A program made the translations under genes and the position numbers. This document shows positions 33,078 through 41,426 of a stretch of 64,000 bases of DNA, piece after piece; within the stretch, counting starts at the first letter, position 1; every line of letters starts with the position of its first letter. Under the pieces are notes generated by a model, which saw only the letters and a list, made by a program, of their open reading frames with translations, made no database searches and was not told the origin of the DNA. Source of the DNA: Paenibacillus bouchesdurhonensis (GTDB taxonomy: Bacteria > Bacillota > Bacilli > Paenibacillales > Paenibacillaceae); contig NZ_LT732548.1 in the NCBI RefSeq assembly GCF_900155685.1, forward strand, positions 956,134 through 1,020,133, written 5' to 3'.

Positions 33078-34376
33078 ATGACACGAAATGAACGCTCTTC
33101 CTTATTATCCATCCGCAGCTTTAAGCGTATGTTTACGGCTTATGCACTTGCCTCCTTTGGCGATTGGTTCGACGCGTTAGCCATTCAGGTGCTCGTCGCT
33201 TATCGCTGGGGCGTTGATCCGATGATGCTGGCTCTCATACCGGTGACTATGGCGCTGCCCGCGGTACTGCTCGGTTCCTTCGCCGGAACGGTCGCGGATC
33301 GAGTGCGCAAAGCCCGGCTGATGATGGTATGCGACCTCATTACCGCAGGCCTCACGCTGTGCATCCTAGCCGCTCCCAATATGGCGTGGCTTCTGCCTCT
33401 GCTGGCACTAAGAGCCGCTAGTGGCGTATTTCACGTACCTGCCCAGCAAGCGCTGACCCGGCAAATTGTGCCTGCAAATTTGCTGTTCCAAGCGACCTCC
33501 TTCAACGGATTGGTCAATCAGTCCTCCAAGGTAGCAGGCCCGCTGCTTGGCGCTATGACGCTGACTGCGCTGTCGCCTCAGGCGTGCATTTTGCTCAACG
33601 CAGCCGCGCGGCTGCTCTCTGCGGCACTGCTGTTCTCGCTGCGCCAGCTTCCGGTCTCGAATCAGGCTGAGCAGCCCATGGAATCCATGGGTTCCGGGCA
33701 TAGCGATAAAGACTCTTTCCTGCGGAATTGGCGGGAGGGATGGCTGTACCTTTTTCAAGCCAAAAAAGTGCTCTATACGATGGCCTTCGGCTTCGTCGGC
33801 TTAACGGCTCTGTTAATGATCGACTACCAGTTCCCGACCTTGCTGCGTTCGATCGATCCAAGCAATGAATCGCTCATCGGCTGGTTAGTGTCCGCCATCG
33901 GAGCTGGCGCAGTTGCGGTTCTTGTCGTGCTGAACCGCTTGAATTGGATTGGCTATGGCTGGGGATTGGGCGGGGGGTATGTGCTCATTGGTGCGGGTAT
34001 CGCTCTGTTAGGGCTGTGTCCGCCGGGGACGGGCGTGCTCCTGCTTCTCGGACTTGGAATTATGATTGGTATCGGAAATGGTATGTACATGGTCACGCAG
34101 AACTATATACTGCAGCGAGAAACCTCTGAGCAGATGATTGGTCGTGTGTTCGGCATTCAGAATACGATTATCAGTATGGTAATGCTGATCGCTCCCTTGA
34201 TTGGAGGAGTTCTTATCACGGCAGTCGAAGCAGGCAAGGCTTTTATGTTCATAGGCGTGATTACTGCGTTGATAGGGCTTGTAGGCATTGTGTTTCGTTC
34301 AGCGATATGGGACGTTCCGGCACCAAGCAAGGATATGACTGCGATTGCCGGCGGAGGAACAGGGGAGACGCTATAA
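33078..34376 (+). CDS. MFS transporter, drug/metabolite exporter type
   Basis: A 432-residue major facilitator with about 12 hydrophobic helices, probably a proton-driven exporter in the membrane. It begins SFKRMFTAYALASFGDWFD, has the loop 2-3 motif GTVADRVRKARLMM (motif A) and NGLVNQSSKVAGPLLGAM in helix 5 (resembling the EntS/macrolide-efflux branch). It follows the orphan winged-helix regulator. Substrate cannot be predicted. Confidence 0.85.
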   Translation: MTRNERSSLLSIRSFKRMFTAYALASFGDWFDALAIQVLVAYRWGVDPMMLALIPVTMALPAVLLGSFAGTVADRVRKARLMMVCDLITAGLTLCILAAPNMAWLLPLLALRAASGVFHVPAQQALTRQIVPANLLFQATSFNGLVNQSSKVAGPLLGAMTLTALSPQACILLNAAARLLSAALLFSLRQLPVSNQAEQPMESMGSGHSDKDSFLRNWREGWLYLFQAKKVLYTMAFGFVGLTALLMIDYQFPTLLRSIDPSNESLIGWLVSAIGAGAVAVLVVLNRLNWIGYGWGLGGGYVLIGAGIALLGLCPPGTGVLLLLGLGIMIGIGNGMYMVTQNYILQRETSEQMIGRVFGIQNTIISMVMLIAPLIGGVLITAVEAGKAFMFIGVITALIGLVGIVFRSAIWDVPAPSKDMTAIAGGGTGETL

Positions 34377-34694
34377 TGGGTGAACCATATTCGCTTATGA
34401 TTTCAGTTATGGATTTCCCTTTCCGCTGGAGCTCTACGATCATGCTTTAAACTCATCGGTATATCTGATTTGCTTGTTTCCCACCGCGTTCACAACCTTT
34501 CACTATTTTATATTCTATTATTCCCTATTTCCTGTTACTACTTTATACTAATTCCATTTTAACCCTATCGAGAACGGATGTTTTCATTGGGTTAATTTGT
34601 ATGTTTGACAAGTCAGCTCAATCGGCTGTAACTTTGCTAGTATTAAAGAAGCTAGTATAAGACATCGTTATAACCACTTTGATAGAAGAGGCGC
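34377..34694. other. Gap before the second YesM gene
   Basis: No supported gene. TTGACA at 34605-34610 is a candidate -35, with only a poor -10 (TAACTT) 18 bases on. GCTAGTAT occurs twice (34636-34643 and 34651-34658, pitch 15 bases), a possible site for a tandem-binding activator. Confidence 0.35.
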
Positions 34695-36422
34695 ATGCAG
34701 ATGAAATTTAGAGGAATTAGAACAAAAATATTTGCTTCGATGATTGTTGTTACATTACTGCCCTTGAGTATGGCTTCAGTTATTATATGGTATCAAATAT
34801 CTAATGATATAAAGGAAGATCTGCAGTTTGCAACAATTCGTACGGAGCAGGATCTGAAAGGGACTATAGAGGATTATGTTCAGGCTTTGGATGAGACCGC
34901 TTACCAGATATATTCGAATCCAGATTTAATTCGGAGTTTAACTATGAATACAGCATATTTGCCGAATGAGAGCTACACCTATGACACGGTTCGGGATATT
35001 CGCCAATTTTTCTTAAGTGTGTATAACAATTCAAGAGTTAAAGATATCGTTGGCATGTATCTCATAAATGCAGATGAGAAGGCGGTCGGCAACTTTTTTC
35101 CCAGCATGTATCCGCGAATTACAGATGCTTATATTCAGGAGCTTCTGCTCAAAGCAAATCAGGCAGATGGACAGCCGACGCTTATGTTCACTTATAGCAG
35201 CATGTATAATGAGCCAATTATACAATATTTATATCCTGTGAAATCCTTAGGCGTACCGACAGGGCTGCTGGTCATTGACATGCGTGAGTCCTATTTTCGT
35301 GGGCTTGTTGAACAATATAACGATTTTTATAATGGAACGATTATTTTGACTGATCAAGCTGGTAGGATTGCATATCATACGAACTATAAAGAGGTAAACA
35401 GTTTATATCAGCCTGATGAGCTGGAAGGGAAGCCTTTTGTGCTGCAGACGAACATTAGCTTGAGCGATTGGGAGCTATTGTATACCTTTTACACGGATCC
35501 TGCTGTGTTAGTCATAAGAAATGTAAGTATCGGGGCGATCATATTGTCAGCCATATTAACATTTCTTTTCTCCTATTCATTGAGCTATAGCATGACTAAA
35601 CCAATCGTGAAACTGTATCAGAAGATGGGGCTAATTCAAAGAGGTGACTATGCAGCCAGAGTGAATGTCAAGACGAACGATGAAATTGGATTTCTGGGCA
35701 ATCAGTTTAACAGAATGGCTGGAACGATTCAGCAGCTGATTGATCACGAGTTGAAGCTGAAGCTAACAAATCAGGAAAGTCAAATCAAAGCGTTGCAGGC
35801 TCAAATATCACCTCACTTTTTGTTCAATACGCTGCAGATGATGTCCAGCATTGCTCAAGTGAACAATGTGCCGGACATGAGGCTGATCTGCCAAAGCTTA
35901 AGCAATATGTACCGCTACAACATGAATATCCGCAATGAATGGGTGCAGGTAAAAGATGAAATCATGCATATTCGTAATTACATGGTCATTATTAACAAGC
36001 GTTATCCTGAAGGAATACGGATTAGGTTTCAGATGGATGCGGACACTCGAAACTTGTTTATTCCTAAGCTGATTTTACAGCCGATTGTCGAGAATGCGGT
36101 CGAGCATGGATTGATTCCATTACTTCGTGGAAAGAAGCTGCTTAAAATATCTGCGAAAGTGGACGAAGAACTGGGAAGGCTTTACATTTACGTTCTGGAT
36201 AATGGGGTCGGGCTTAATAAAGAGCAGCTGGAGAATGTAGAACAATCACTTAACGGGGAAACAACCCAAGGCGGCAAAGAAGAAGGTTCAATCGGCTTGG
36301 TTAATGTCCATACACGGATCAGGCTAATTTGTGGCGAGCATTTCGGACTACACATTCACAGCAAGAGAGGCAAGGGGACATGTACTGTACTTGAATTGCC
36401 TCTGCATGACATAAGATTATGA
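34695..36422 (+). CDS. Sensor histidine kinase, YesM type (alpha-galactoside locus)
   Basis: A 575-residue membrane kinase. Membrane helices at about residues 12-35 and 280-300 flank an extracellular dCache-like domain; HAMP follows (about 300-355). The phosphoacceptor block is QISPHFLFNTLQMMSSIA, and ATP-binding motifs are IVENAVEHGLIP and DNGVGL. The start is ATG 34695 or ATG 34701. The paired AraC-type regulator starts 21 bases after it. By context it senses an alpha-galactoside taken up by the downstream importer; this is inference. Confidence 0.9.
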   Translation: MQMKFRGIRTKIFASMIVVTLLPLSMASVIIWYQISNDIKEDLQFATIRTEQDLKGTIEDYVQALDETAYQIYSNPDLIRSLTMNTAYLPNESYTYDTVRDIRQFFLSVYNNSRVKDIVGMYLINADEKAVGNFFPSMYPRITDAYIQELLLKANQADGQPTLMFTYSSMYNEPIIQYLYPVKSLGVPTGLLVIDMRESYFRGLVEQYNDFYNGTIILTDQAGRIAYHTNYKEVNSLYQPDELEGKPFVLQTNISLSDWELLYTFYTDPAVLVIRNVSIGAIILSAILTFLFSYSLSYSMTKPIVKLYQKMGLIQRGDYAARVNVKTNDEIGFLGNQFNRMAGTIQQLIDHELKLKLTNQESQIKALQAQISPHFLFNTLQMMSSIAQVNNVPDMRLICQSLSNMYRYNMNIRNEWVQVKDEIMHIRNYMVIINKRYPEGIRIRFQMDADTRNLFIPKLILQPIVENAVEHGLIPLLRGKKLLKISAKVDEELGRLYIYVLDNGVGLNKEQLENVEQSLNGETTQGGKEEGSIGLVNVHTRIRLICGEHFGLHIHSKRGKGTCTVLELPLHDIRL

Positions 36423-36443
36423 ACTTATTAAGGAAGTGATTCT

Positions 36444-38057
36444 ATGAAGGTACTAATAGTGGATGACGAGCGTTCAGTGCATGAACAGTTGAAGCAAATC
36501 ATACCTTGGGAAGAATTGGGCTGGCGGATCGTTGGCCATGCATATAACGGCGAGGAGGCGAAATGCATGACGGCTGATAGAATGCCCCATCTCATTATTA
36601 CTGATATAAAGATGCCCCTCGTAGATGGACTTGGATATATGGAGTGGCTGCAAGCGTCCGAAGTTGCAGCTAAGGTGATTGTGTTAAGTGGTTACGAGGA
36701 TTTTGAATATATTCGACCAGCATTCAAGAATGGTGCTATTGATTATTTGTTGAAGCCAGTTCAACAGGCAGAGCTTCTGATCGTGCTTGGTAAAGTTGTA
36801 GAGCAGCTTAATGAGGAATCAAGGGCGATGGAGAAGGAAATTAATGAGAAGGCTGTCTTAAATATGGGGATTGTGCTCATGCAGGATCAGTTGATGTCAG
36901 AAATTATTGAGGGCTCCTTGCAGGAAGAGAATGAAATGATAGTGCGGGGGGAGCAGATATTGTTGCAGCTTCCGGAACGCGGGTACTATGTTATAGTTGC
37001 TAGTCTCACAGATTTTGATAAACATGTGAATAGTCGATATGAGAAGGATCGTTTTTCTCTGTATTATGCCGTACGAAATGTGTTAACAGAGTGTTTGAAG
37101 GAGTCAGGCCTTAAGGGAGATGTATTTCGCAACTTGCAAAAATCAAATGAGTTTCTCTTGCTGGTGACAGTCGATACTGGAGAGAGCATACAAATAGATG
37201 AAATGCTGCGCAGACTTAATGACTCGATTCAGCCAGCAGTTCGGCTTATGGTTAAGCTGGGTGTCAGTTTGCGTAAGACGAGATTGGAGCATTTGCGCGT
37301 AGCCTATCGGGAAGGAGTAGAGGCTATAGAGTCGTTGAAGCTCGGAGAGGCTGGCGGTATTGCTTACAGCAATATGGTCGGGGAGATACCTGAGCGGCGT
37401 ATGGAGTTGTCGTATTGGAAGGAGCTTCGAGAGATGCTGGAGCTGCTTATAAAGACAGGATCATTGAGAGATCAAGATGCACTAGTGAGTAAGTTTGAGC
37501 AGGCTATGAAGGATGAAGCTTTAATGACACTGAGTGGAATAGAGCTAAAGCAAGCGTTTCGCAGCATATTGAAAGCATTTGAAGCACTGCCACAAGAAGA
37601 TACCACGGTGCTTACGCTGCTTGAATCCGTGAAGGCAAGCGTGAACGAGCTTAGAATTGATCAGCTCAAGCAGCAGACTAGAGAGATGTTGGAGTACGTG
37701 CTTCAAAATTATAATAATGATCTCACATCCAAGAGCGGAAGACAGCTTGTGGGTACGATTATTCAATATACTACAGATTATTATCGGACGGTTACACTGG
37801 AAGAAATATCAAACAAATTTTACATTAACAAAAATTATTTTTGCTCGTTGTTCAAAAGTGAAACCGGAGAGAGCTATTTAGAGTTTTTGACTAAGGTGCG
37901 TATGGAAGAAGCCAAGCGTCTTCTAAAGGATAGTGATCTGAAAGCATATGAGATTGCAGAGCTGGTCGGTTATAGTGATCAACGGTATTTTAGCCAAGTA
38001 TTTCGCAAGCATACTGGAATGAAGCCGACTGACTATCGCAAAGCTTCAGTAGAATAA
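36444..38057 (+). CDS. Response regulator with AraC-type DNA-binding domain, YesN type
   Basis: A 537-residue regulator with a receiver domain (residues 1-120: VDDER, phospho-Asp in LIITDIKMPLVDG, Lys in LLKPVQ), a long helical linker, and a C-terminal AraC pair of helix-turn-helix motifs (ISNKFYINKNYFCSLFKSE, AELVGYSDQRYFSQVFRKH, GMKPTDYRK). ATG 36444 follows AAGGAAGTGAT. It probably activates the substrate-binding protein gene 136 bases downstream. Confidence 0.9.
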   Translation: MKVLIVDDERSVHEQLKQIIPWEELGWRIVGHAYNGEEAKCMTADRMPHLIITDIKMPLVDGLGYMEWLQASEVAAKVIVLSGYEDFEYIRPAFKNGAIDYLLKPVQQAELLIVLGKVVEQLNEESRAMEKEINEKAVLNMGIVLMQDQLMSEIIEGSLQEENEMIVRGEQILLQLPERGYYVIVASLTDFDKHVNSRYEKDRFSLYYAVRNVLTECLKESGLKGDVFRNLQKSNEFLLLVTVDTGESIQIDEMLRRLNDSIQPAVRLMVKLGVSLRKTRLEHLRVAYREGVEAIESLKLGEAGGIAYSNMVGEIPERRMELSYWKELREMLELLIKTGSLRDQDALVSKFEQAMKDEALMTLSGIELKQAFRSILKAFEALPQEDTTVLTLLESVKASVNELRIDQLKQQTREMLEYVLQNYNNDLTSKSGRQLVGTIIQYTTDYYRTVTLEEISNKFYINKNYFCSLFKSETGESYLEFLTKVRMEEAKRLLKDSDLKAYEIAELVGYSDQRYFSQVFRKHTGMKPTDYRKASVE

Positions 38058-38193
38058 GTGGCCTATCGAAAACAGCACAAACTTAATATCTTCAACATTA
38101 AACTGAATACTGCCTCATGCCCTTTTACTGTAGAAGCCTTTACAATATTCATATCAAAGAAAAAACGTATTAAGAAAGGGGGATCACCTAGAC

Positions 38194-39519
38194 ATGAAAA
38201 AGAAACTATCCTTAATGCTATCTTTTGTATTGTTGTTAGGGGTTCTTGCTGGGTGTGGTGGAGGCAGCAATAAAGCAGGAAATGGAGGTTCAGGCTCGGA
38301 GAATAGCTCCAGCACAAATAATACTGCTGCTGCAAAGGCTGTCACATTAAACTTCTGGTCTGCACTCGATCCGAGCTCAGAGGAAGGTAAGACGATCAAG
38401 CAGCTCGTTGAGGAATTTGATGCCAGTCGTGATGATATCGACATTAACATGCAGGTTATTTCTTACGATGTCATGCATGATAAGCTGGTAGCTGCTGTTA
38501 ATGCAGGCGATGCTCCGGATATTAGCTGGGGGTTAAGTGAATGGTTCGGTGAATTCAATCAATTTGATGCACTGCTGGATTTAACCGATTATTTTAACCG
38601 CTGGGACGAGAAAGAAATGTTCTATACCAATGTTATTGAATCGTTTACTGTTGACGGCAAATTGAAGGCTCTTCCAAATTACCTGGGGATTCGTTCGTTG
38701 CTGTACCATGAAGATATTTTGAAGGAAGCTGGGTATGATCAGCCACCTGCTACATGGGACGAGCTTCTTGAGATGGGACCAGTTATTAAAGAGAAAACAG
38801 GTAAAGAGGCGTTCGGTATTGCAGGTGCGGGAGTTCGTTCTCCACAAGAGCTGATTATGTACCTCGCACAAAATGATTTAGTCGTTGCAGAGAAAATGAG
38901 TGATGATAAATACAAAAATACATGGGCGGACAATCCTGATCAGCTTGCAAGAGCCGCTGAAGTGTTCCAATTTTATAGGGATATGCTGAGCACTAAAACG
39001 ATTAAGTCTGATGCAAAAACCTGGGGCTGGGAAGAAGAGGATCAGAACTTTGCACTGGGTCAGTACGCTATGGTTGTAAACGGTTCATGGATGCAAACCT
39101 ATGAGGCATCACAGCCAGAAGAAATGGCAGATGTGAAGATTGCACCACCTATGTACAACAAAACACCAGCTACATTTATGGAAGTAGCACCATTGTTCTT
39201 ATATAAAACAGAAAATGCTGATGCAACATGGGAGTTTGCTAAGTTTTTGCTGAGTAAAGAATATCAAAGTGCGGTCAACCTGAATGAAGCTCCCCGTTCA
39301 GACGTGATTAGTGATAGTCCTTGGGGCAGTGATTTCATGGCACTGGCAGAAACAGGGGTAGTGTTCCCACCCGTTTCACTTGGTGGTGTTACGAACGTGA
39401 TGAAGGATGCACTAGCTAAAGCATTGCTGAAAAATGAGAAGCCGGAGGATGTTGCATTGTGGTTGTCCGGTGCGATTAATGACAGTCTGAAAAAGACAGG
39501 AGAGCTAAGTGCGCAGTAG
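38194..39519 (+). CDS. ABC transporter sugar-binding lipoprotein (alpha-galactoside type)
   Basis: A 441-residue extracellular solute-binding lipoprotein (family 1). The signal peptide ends in lipobox VLAGC (about residues 17-21), followed by a Gly/Asn/Ser linker. The binding domain starts TLNFWSALDPSSEEGKTI and has the sugar-binding blocks SWGLSEWFGEFNQFDALLDL and AMVVNGSWMQTYE. ATG 38194 follows AAGGGGG. A 16-bp hairpin with T-run separates it from the permease genes. By context it binds raffinose/melibiose-type sugars. Confidence 0.88.
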   Translation: MKKKLSLMLSFVLLLGVLAGCGGGSNKAGNGGSGSENSSSTNNTAAAKAVTLNFWSALDPSSEEGKTIKQLVEEFDASRDDIDINMQVISYDVMHDKLVAAVNAGDAPDISWGLSEWFGEFNQFDALLDLTDYFNRWDEKEMFYTNVIESFTVDGKLKALPNYLGIRSLLYHEDILKEAGYDQPPATWDELLEMGPVIKEKTGKEAFGIAGAGVRSPQELIMYLAQNDLVVAEKMSDDKYKNTWADNPDQLARAAEVFQFYRDMLSTKTIKSDAKTWGWEEEDQNFALGQYAMVVNGSWMQTYEASQPEEMADVKIAPPMYNKTPATFMEVAPLFLYKTENADATWEFAKFLLSKEYQSAVNLNEAPRSDVISDSPWGSDFMALAETGVVFPPVSLGGVTNVMKDALAKALLKNEKPEDVALWLSGAINDSLKKTGELSAQ

Positions 39520-39554
39520 ATCCAACATGTTATTGCTTCAAATATAGACACAGA

Positions 39555-39610
39555 AGAAAAACAAGCATAGAACAGAACGAATGATCTAGGGCTATGCTTG
39601 TTTTTCTATC
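39555..39610 (+). terminator. Intra-operon terminator-like hairpin between binding-protein and permease genes
   Basis: AGAAAAACAAGCATAG (39555-39570) and its exact complement (39592-39607) form a 16-bp stem whose 3' arm includes TTTTT. It lies 112 bases before the next start, in the middle of the operon, and should reduce permease transcripts relative to the binding protein. Confidence 0.8.
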
Positions 39611-39631
39611 TTATAAAACGTGGTGAGAACA

Positions 39632-40534
39632 ATGAAGAAAGCAACAATGACTCTAAGAGAAAGAAGATTTCGGCGCATTGCATACTGGTATGCCTTGCCT
39701 GCTCTGTTGTTCTTTGTGTTGCTAAATGCTTATCCGCTTCTAGGCGTCTTATGGGATAGCTTTCAAATTAAGCATTTGCTTAACAAGGCGGTTAGCGGCT
39801 TTGCTGGCTTGGAGAACTATAAAGAGGTTATTTCAAACGAATACTTTATGGATGCGCTGCGCAACACGATTATTTGGACGGTGCTGTCTGTAGCAGGCGA
39901 GTACATTCTTGGTCTAATATCAGCAGTAGCACTGAATCAAAATGTGAAGGGAAGAACCTTCTTCCGTGCGCTTGTTATCATTCCGTGGATTGTACCGATT
40001 GTGGTAGCAGGGTTAACTTGGGATTGGATGCTGTCCCCGGATTACGGAATTATAAACTATTGGCTCACAAGTCTCGGCATTATTGATGAGCCTGTATATT
40101 GGCTTGGTGAGATGGATACAGCTCTGCTTACGATTGTGTTTGTAAACATCTGGCGCAGCTTCCCGTTCTATACGATTACTTTATTGGGAGGTTTGCAATC
40201 GGTATCCCGCGACGTGCTGGAGGCTGCAGCGATTGATGGGGCGGGGGTAAGACAGCGGTTTTTCAAAATTGTAATGCCACAGCTAAAAACCGTCTCAATT
40301 ACAATTATTTTTGTTCACATTATTTGGACGGCGGTCAATTTTGACTTTATTTGGATTATGAGTGAAGGCGGACCACTGCATTCCTCGGAGACGCTGCCGA
40401 TAATGATCTATCGCTATGCTATGCAGGAGTATAACTTTGGAAACGCATCCGCACTGGCTTCAATGATGCTTGGATTTATGCTTAGCGGATTTATACTATA
40501 TTATTTTTACACATCAAGAAAGAATAGGAATTAG
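39632..40534 (+). CDS. Sugar ABC transporter permease (MalF-like)
   Basis: Six-helix CUT1 permease, 300 residues. The first helix reads WYALPALLFFVLLNAYPLL, and the EAA loop LEAAAIDGAGVRQRFFKIVMP lies near residue 200. ATG 39632 has GGTGAG upstream. It pairs with the next gene to form the membrane channel; the ATPase must come from elsewhere (MsmX type). Confidence 0.92.
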   Translation: MKKATMTLRERRFRRIAYWYALPALLFFVLLNAYPLLGVLWDSFQIKHLLNKAVSGFAGLENYKEVISNEYFMDALRNTIIWTVLSVAGEYILGLISAVALNQNVKGRTFFRALVIIPWIVPIVVAGLTWDWMLSPDYGIINYWLTSLGIIDEPVYWLGEMDTALLTIVFVNIWRSFPFYTITLLGGLQSVSRDVLEAAAIDGAGVRQRFFKIVMPQLKTVSITIIFVHIIWTAVNFDFIWIMSEGGPLHSSETLPIMIYRYAMQEYNFGNASALASMMLGFMLSGFILYYFYTSRKNRN

Positions 40535-40563
40535 AGCTTCCGAAGGATGGAGTGTGAACATCA

Positions 40564-41409
40564 ATGCTGATGAGTAAAAGAAAGAAAAACTTTTTGCAGG
40601 CTGTAACTTATGTGGTACTGATCGGATTTGCATTGTATTGCGTTTTTCCGTTCTTGTGGATGTTCGTTACATCCATTAAGCCACCTAATGAAATTCGATC
40701 AATAACGCCAAGCTTTTGGACAGATGCCCCTACCTTTATGCACTTTGATAATGTCCTGAACAACTCGGCATTCCTGACATTTTTCAAAAATAGCTTGTTC
40801 GTTTCCGTAGTTACAACGCTAACCGCAATCATTATTTCGATTTTTGCCGGGTACACCTTAAGCCGTTACTTTCGATTCCGCGGTATTAAGATATTCAGTG
40901 TACTGATGCTGATGTCACAAATGATTCCTGGCGTGTTGCTTCTGCTTCCACTTTATTTGATTATGAGTAATATGGGCTTGATTAACACGCATTTGTCGCT
41001 TATTTTGGCGTATACAACATTTACGGTTCCGTTATGTACGTTCATGATGAAGAGCTTCTTTGACGGGGTGCCATTTGAGATGGAGGAGGCGGCCGAAATT
41101 GATGGCTGCTCCAAAATCGGTATTATTTTCCGAATATTACTGCCTGTTTCGCTGCCAAGTTTGGTGTCCACGTCCTTGTTTGCTTTTCTCAATTCATGGA
41201 ATGAATTTATGTTCGGCTTCGTGTTCATTAACGATGAGTCGCATCGGACATTAACACCAGGAATTAGCTTATTCAGAGGGCTGTATCAGACCGACTGGGG
41301 GAGCTTGATGGCGTCTTCCGTATTGAGTGTACTGCCGGTTATTATATTGTTTATTTTTTTACAGCGCTTCATAGTTGAAGGAATGACATCTGGCTCAGTG
41401 AAAGGGTAA
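40564..41409 (+). CDS. Sugar ABC transporter permease (MalG-like)
   Basis: Second CUT1 permease subunit, 281 residues. The EAA loop MEEAAEIDGCSKIGIIFRIL lies around residue 175, and the C-terminus RFIVEGMTSGSVKG is typical of MalG-family subunits. The stop codon overlaps the first ATG of the longer alpha-galactosidase frame. Confidence 0.92.
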   Translation: MLMSKRKKNFLQAVTYVVLIGFALYCVFPFLWMFVTSIKPPNEIRSITPSFWTDAPTFMHFDNVLNNSAFLTFFKNSLFVSVVTTLTAIIISIFAGYTLSRYFRFRGIKIFSVLMLMSQMIPGVLLLLPLYLIMSNMGLINTHLSLILAYTTFTVPLCTFMMKSFFDGVPFEMEEAAEIDGCSKIGIIFRILLPVSLPSLVSTSLFAFLNSWNEFMFGFVFINDESHRTLTPGISLFRGLYQTDWGSLMASSVLSVLPVIILFIFLQRFIVEGMTSGSVKG

Positions 41410-41426
41410 TGAAGGAGGAAGTCTTA

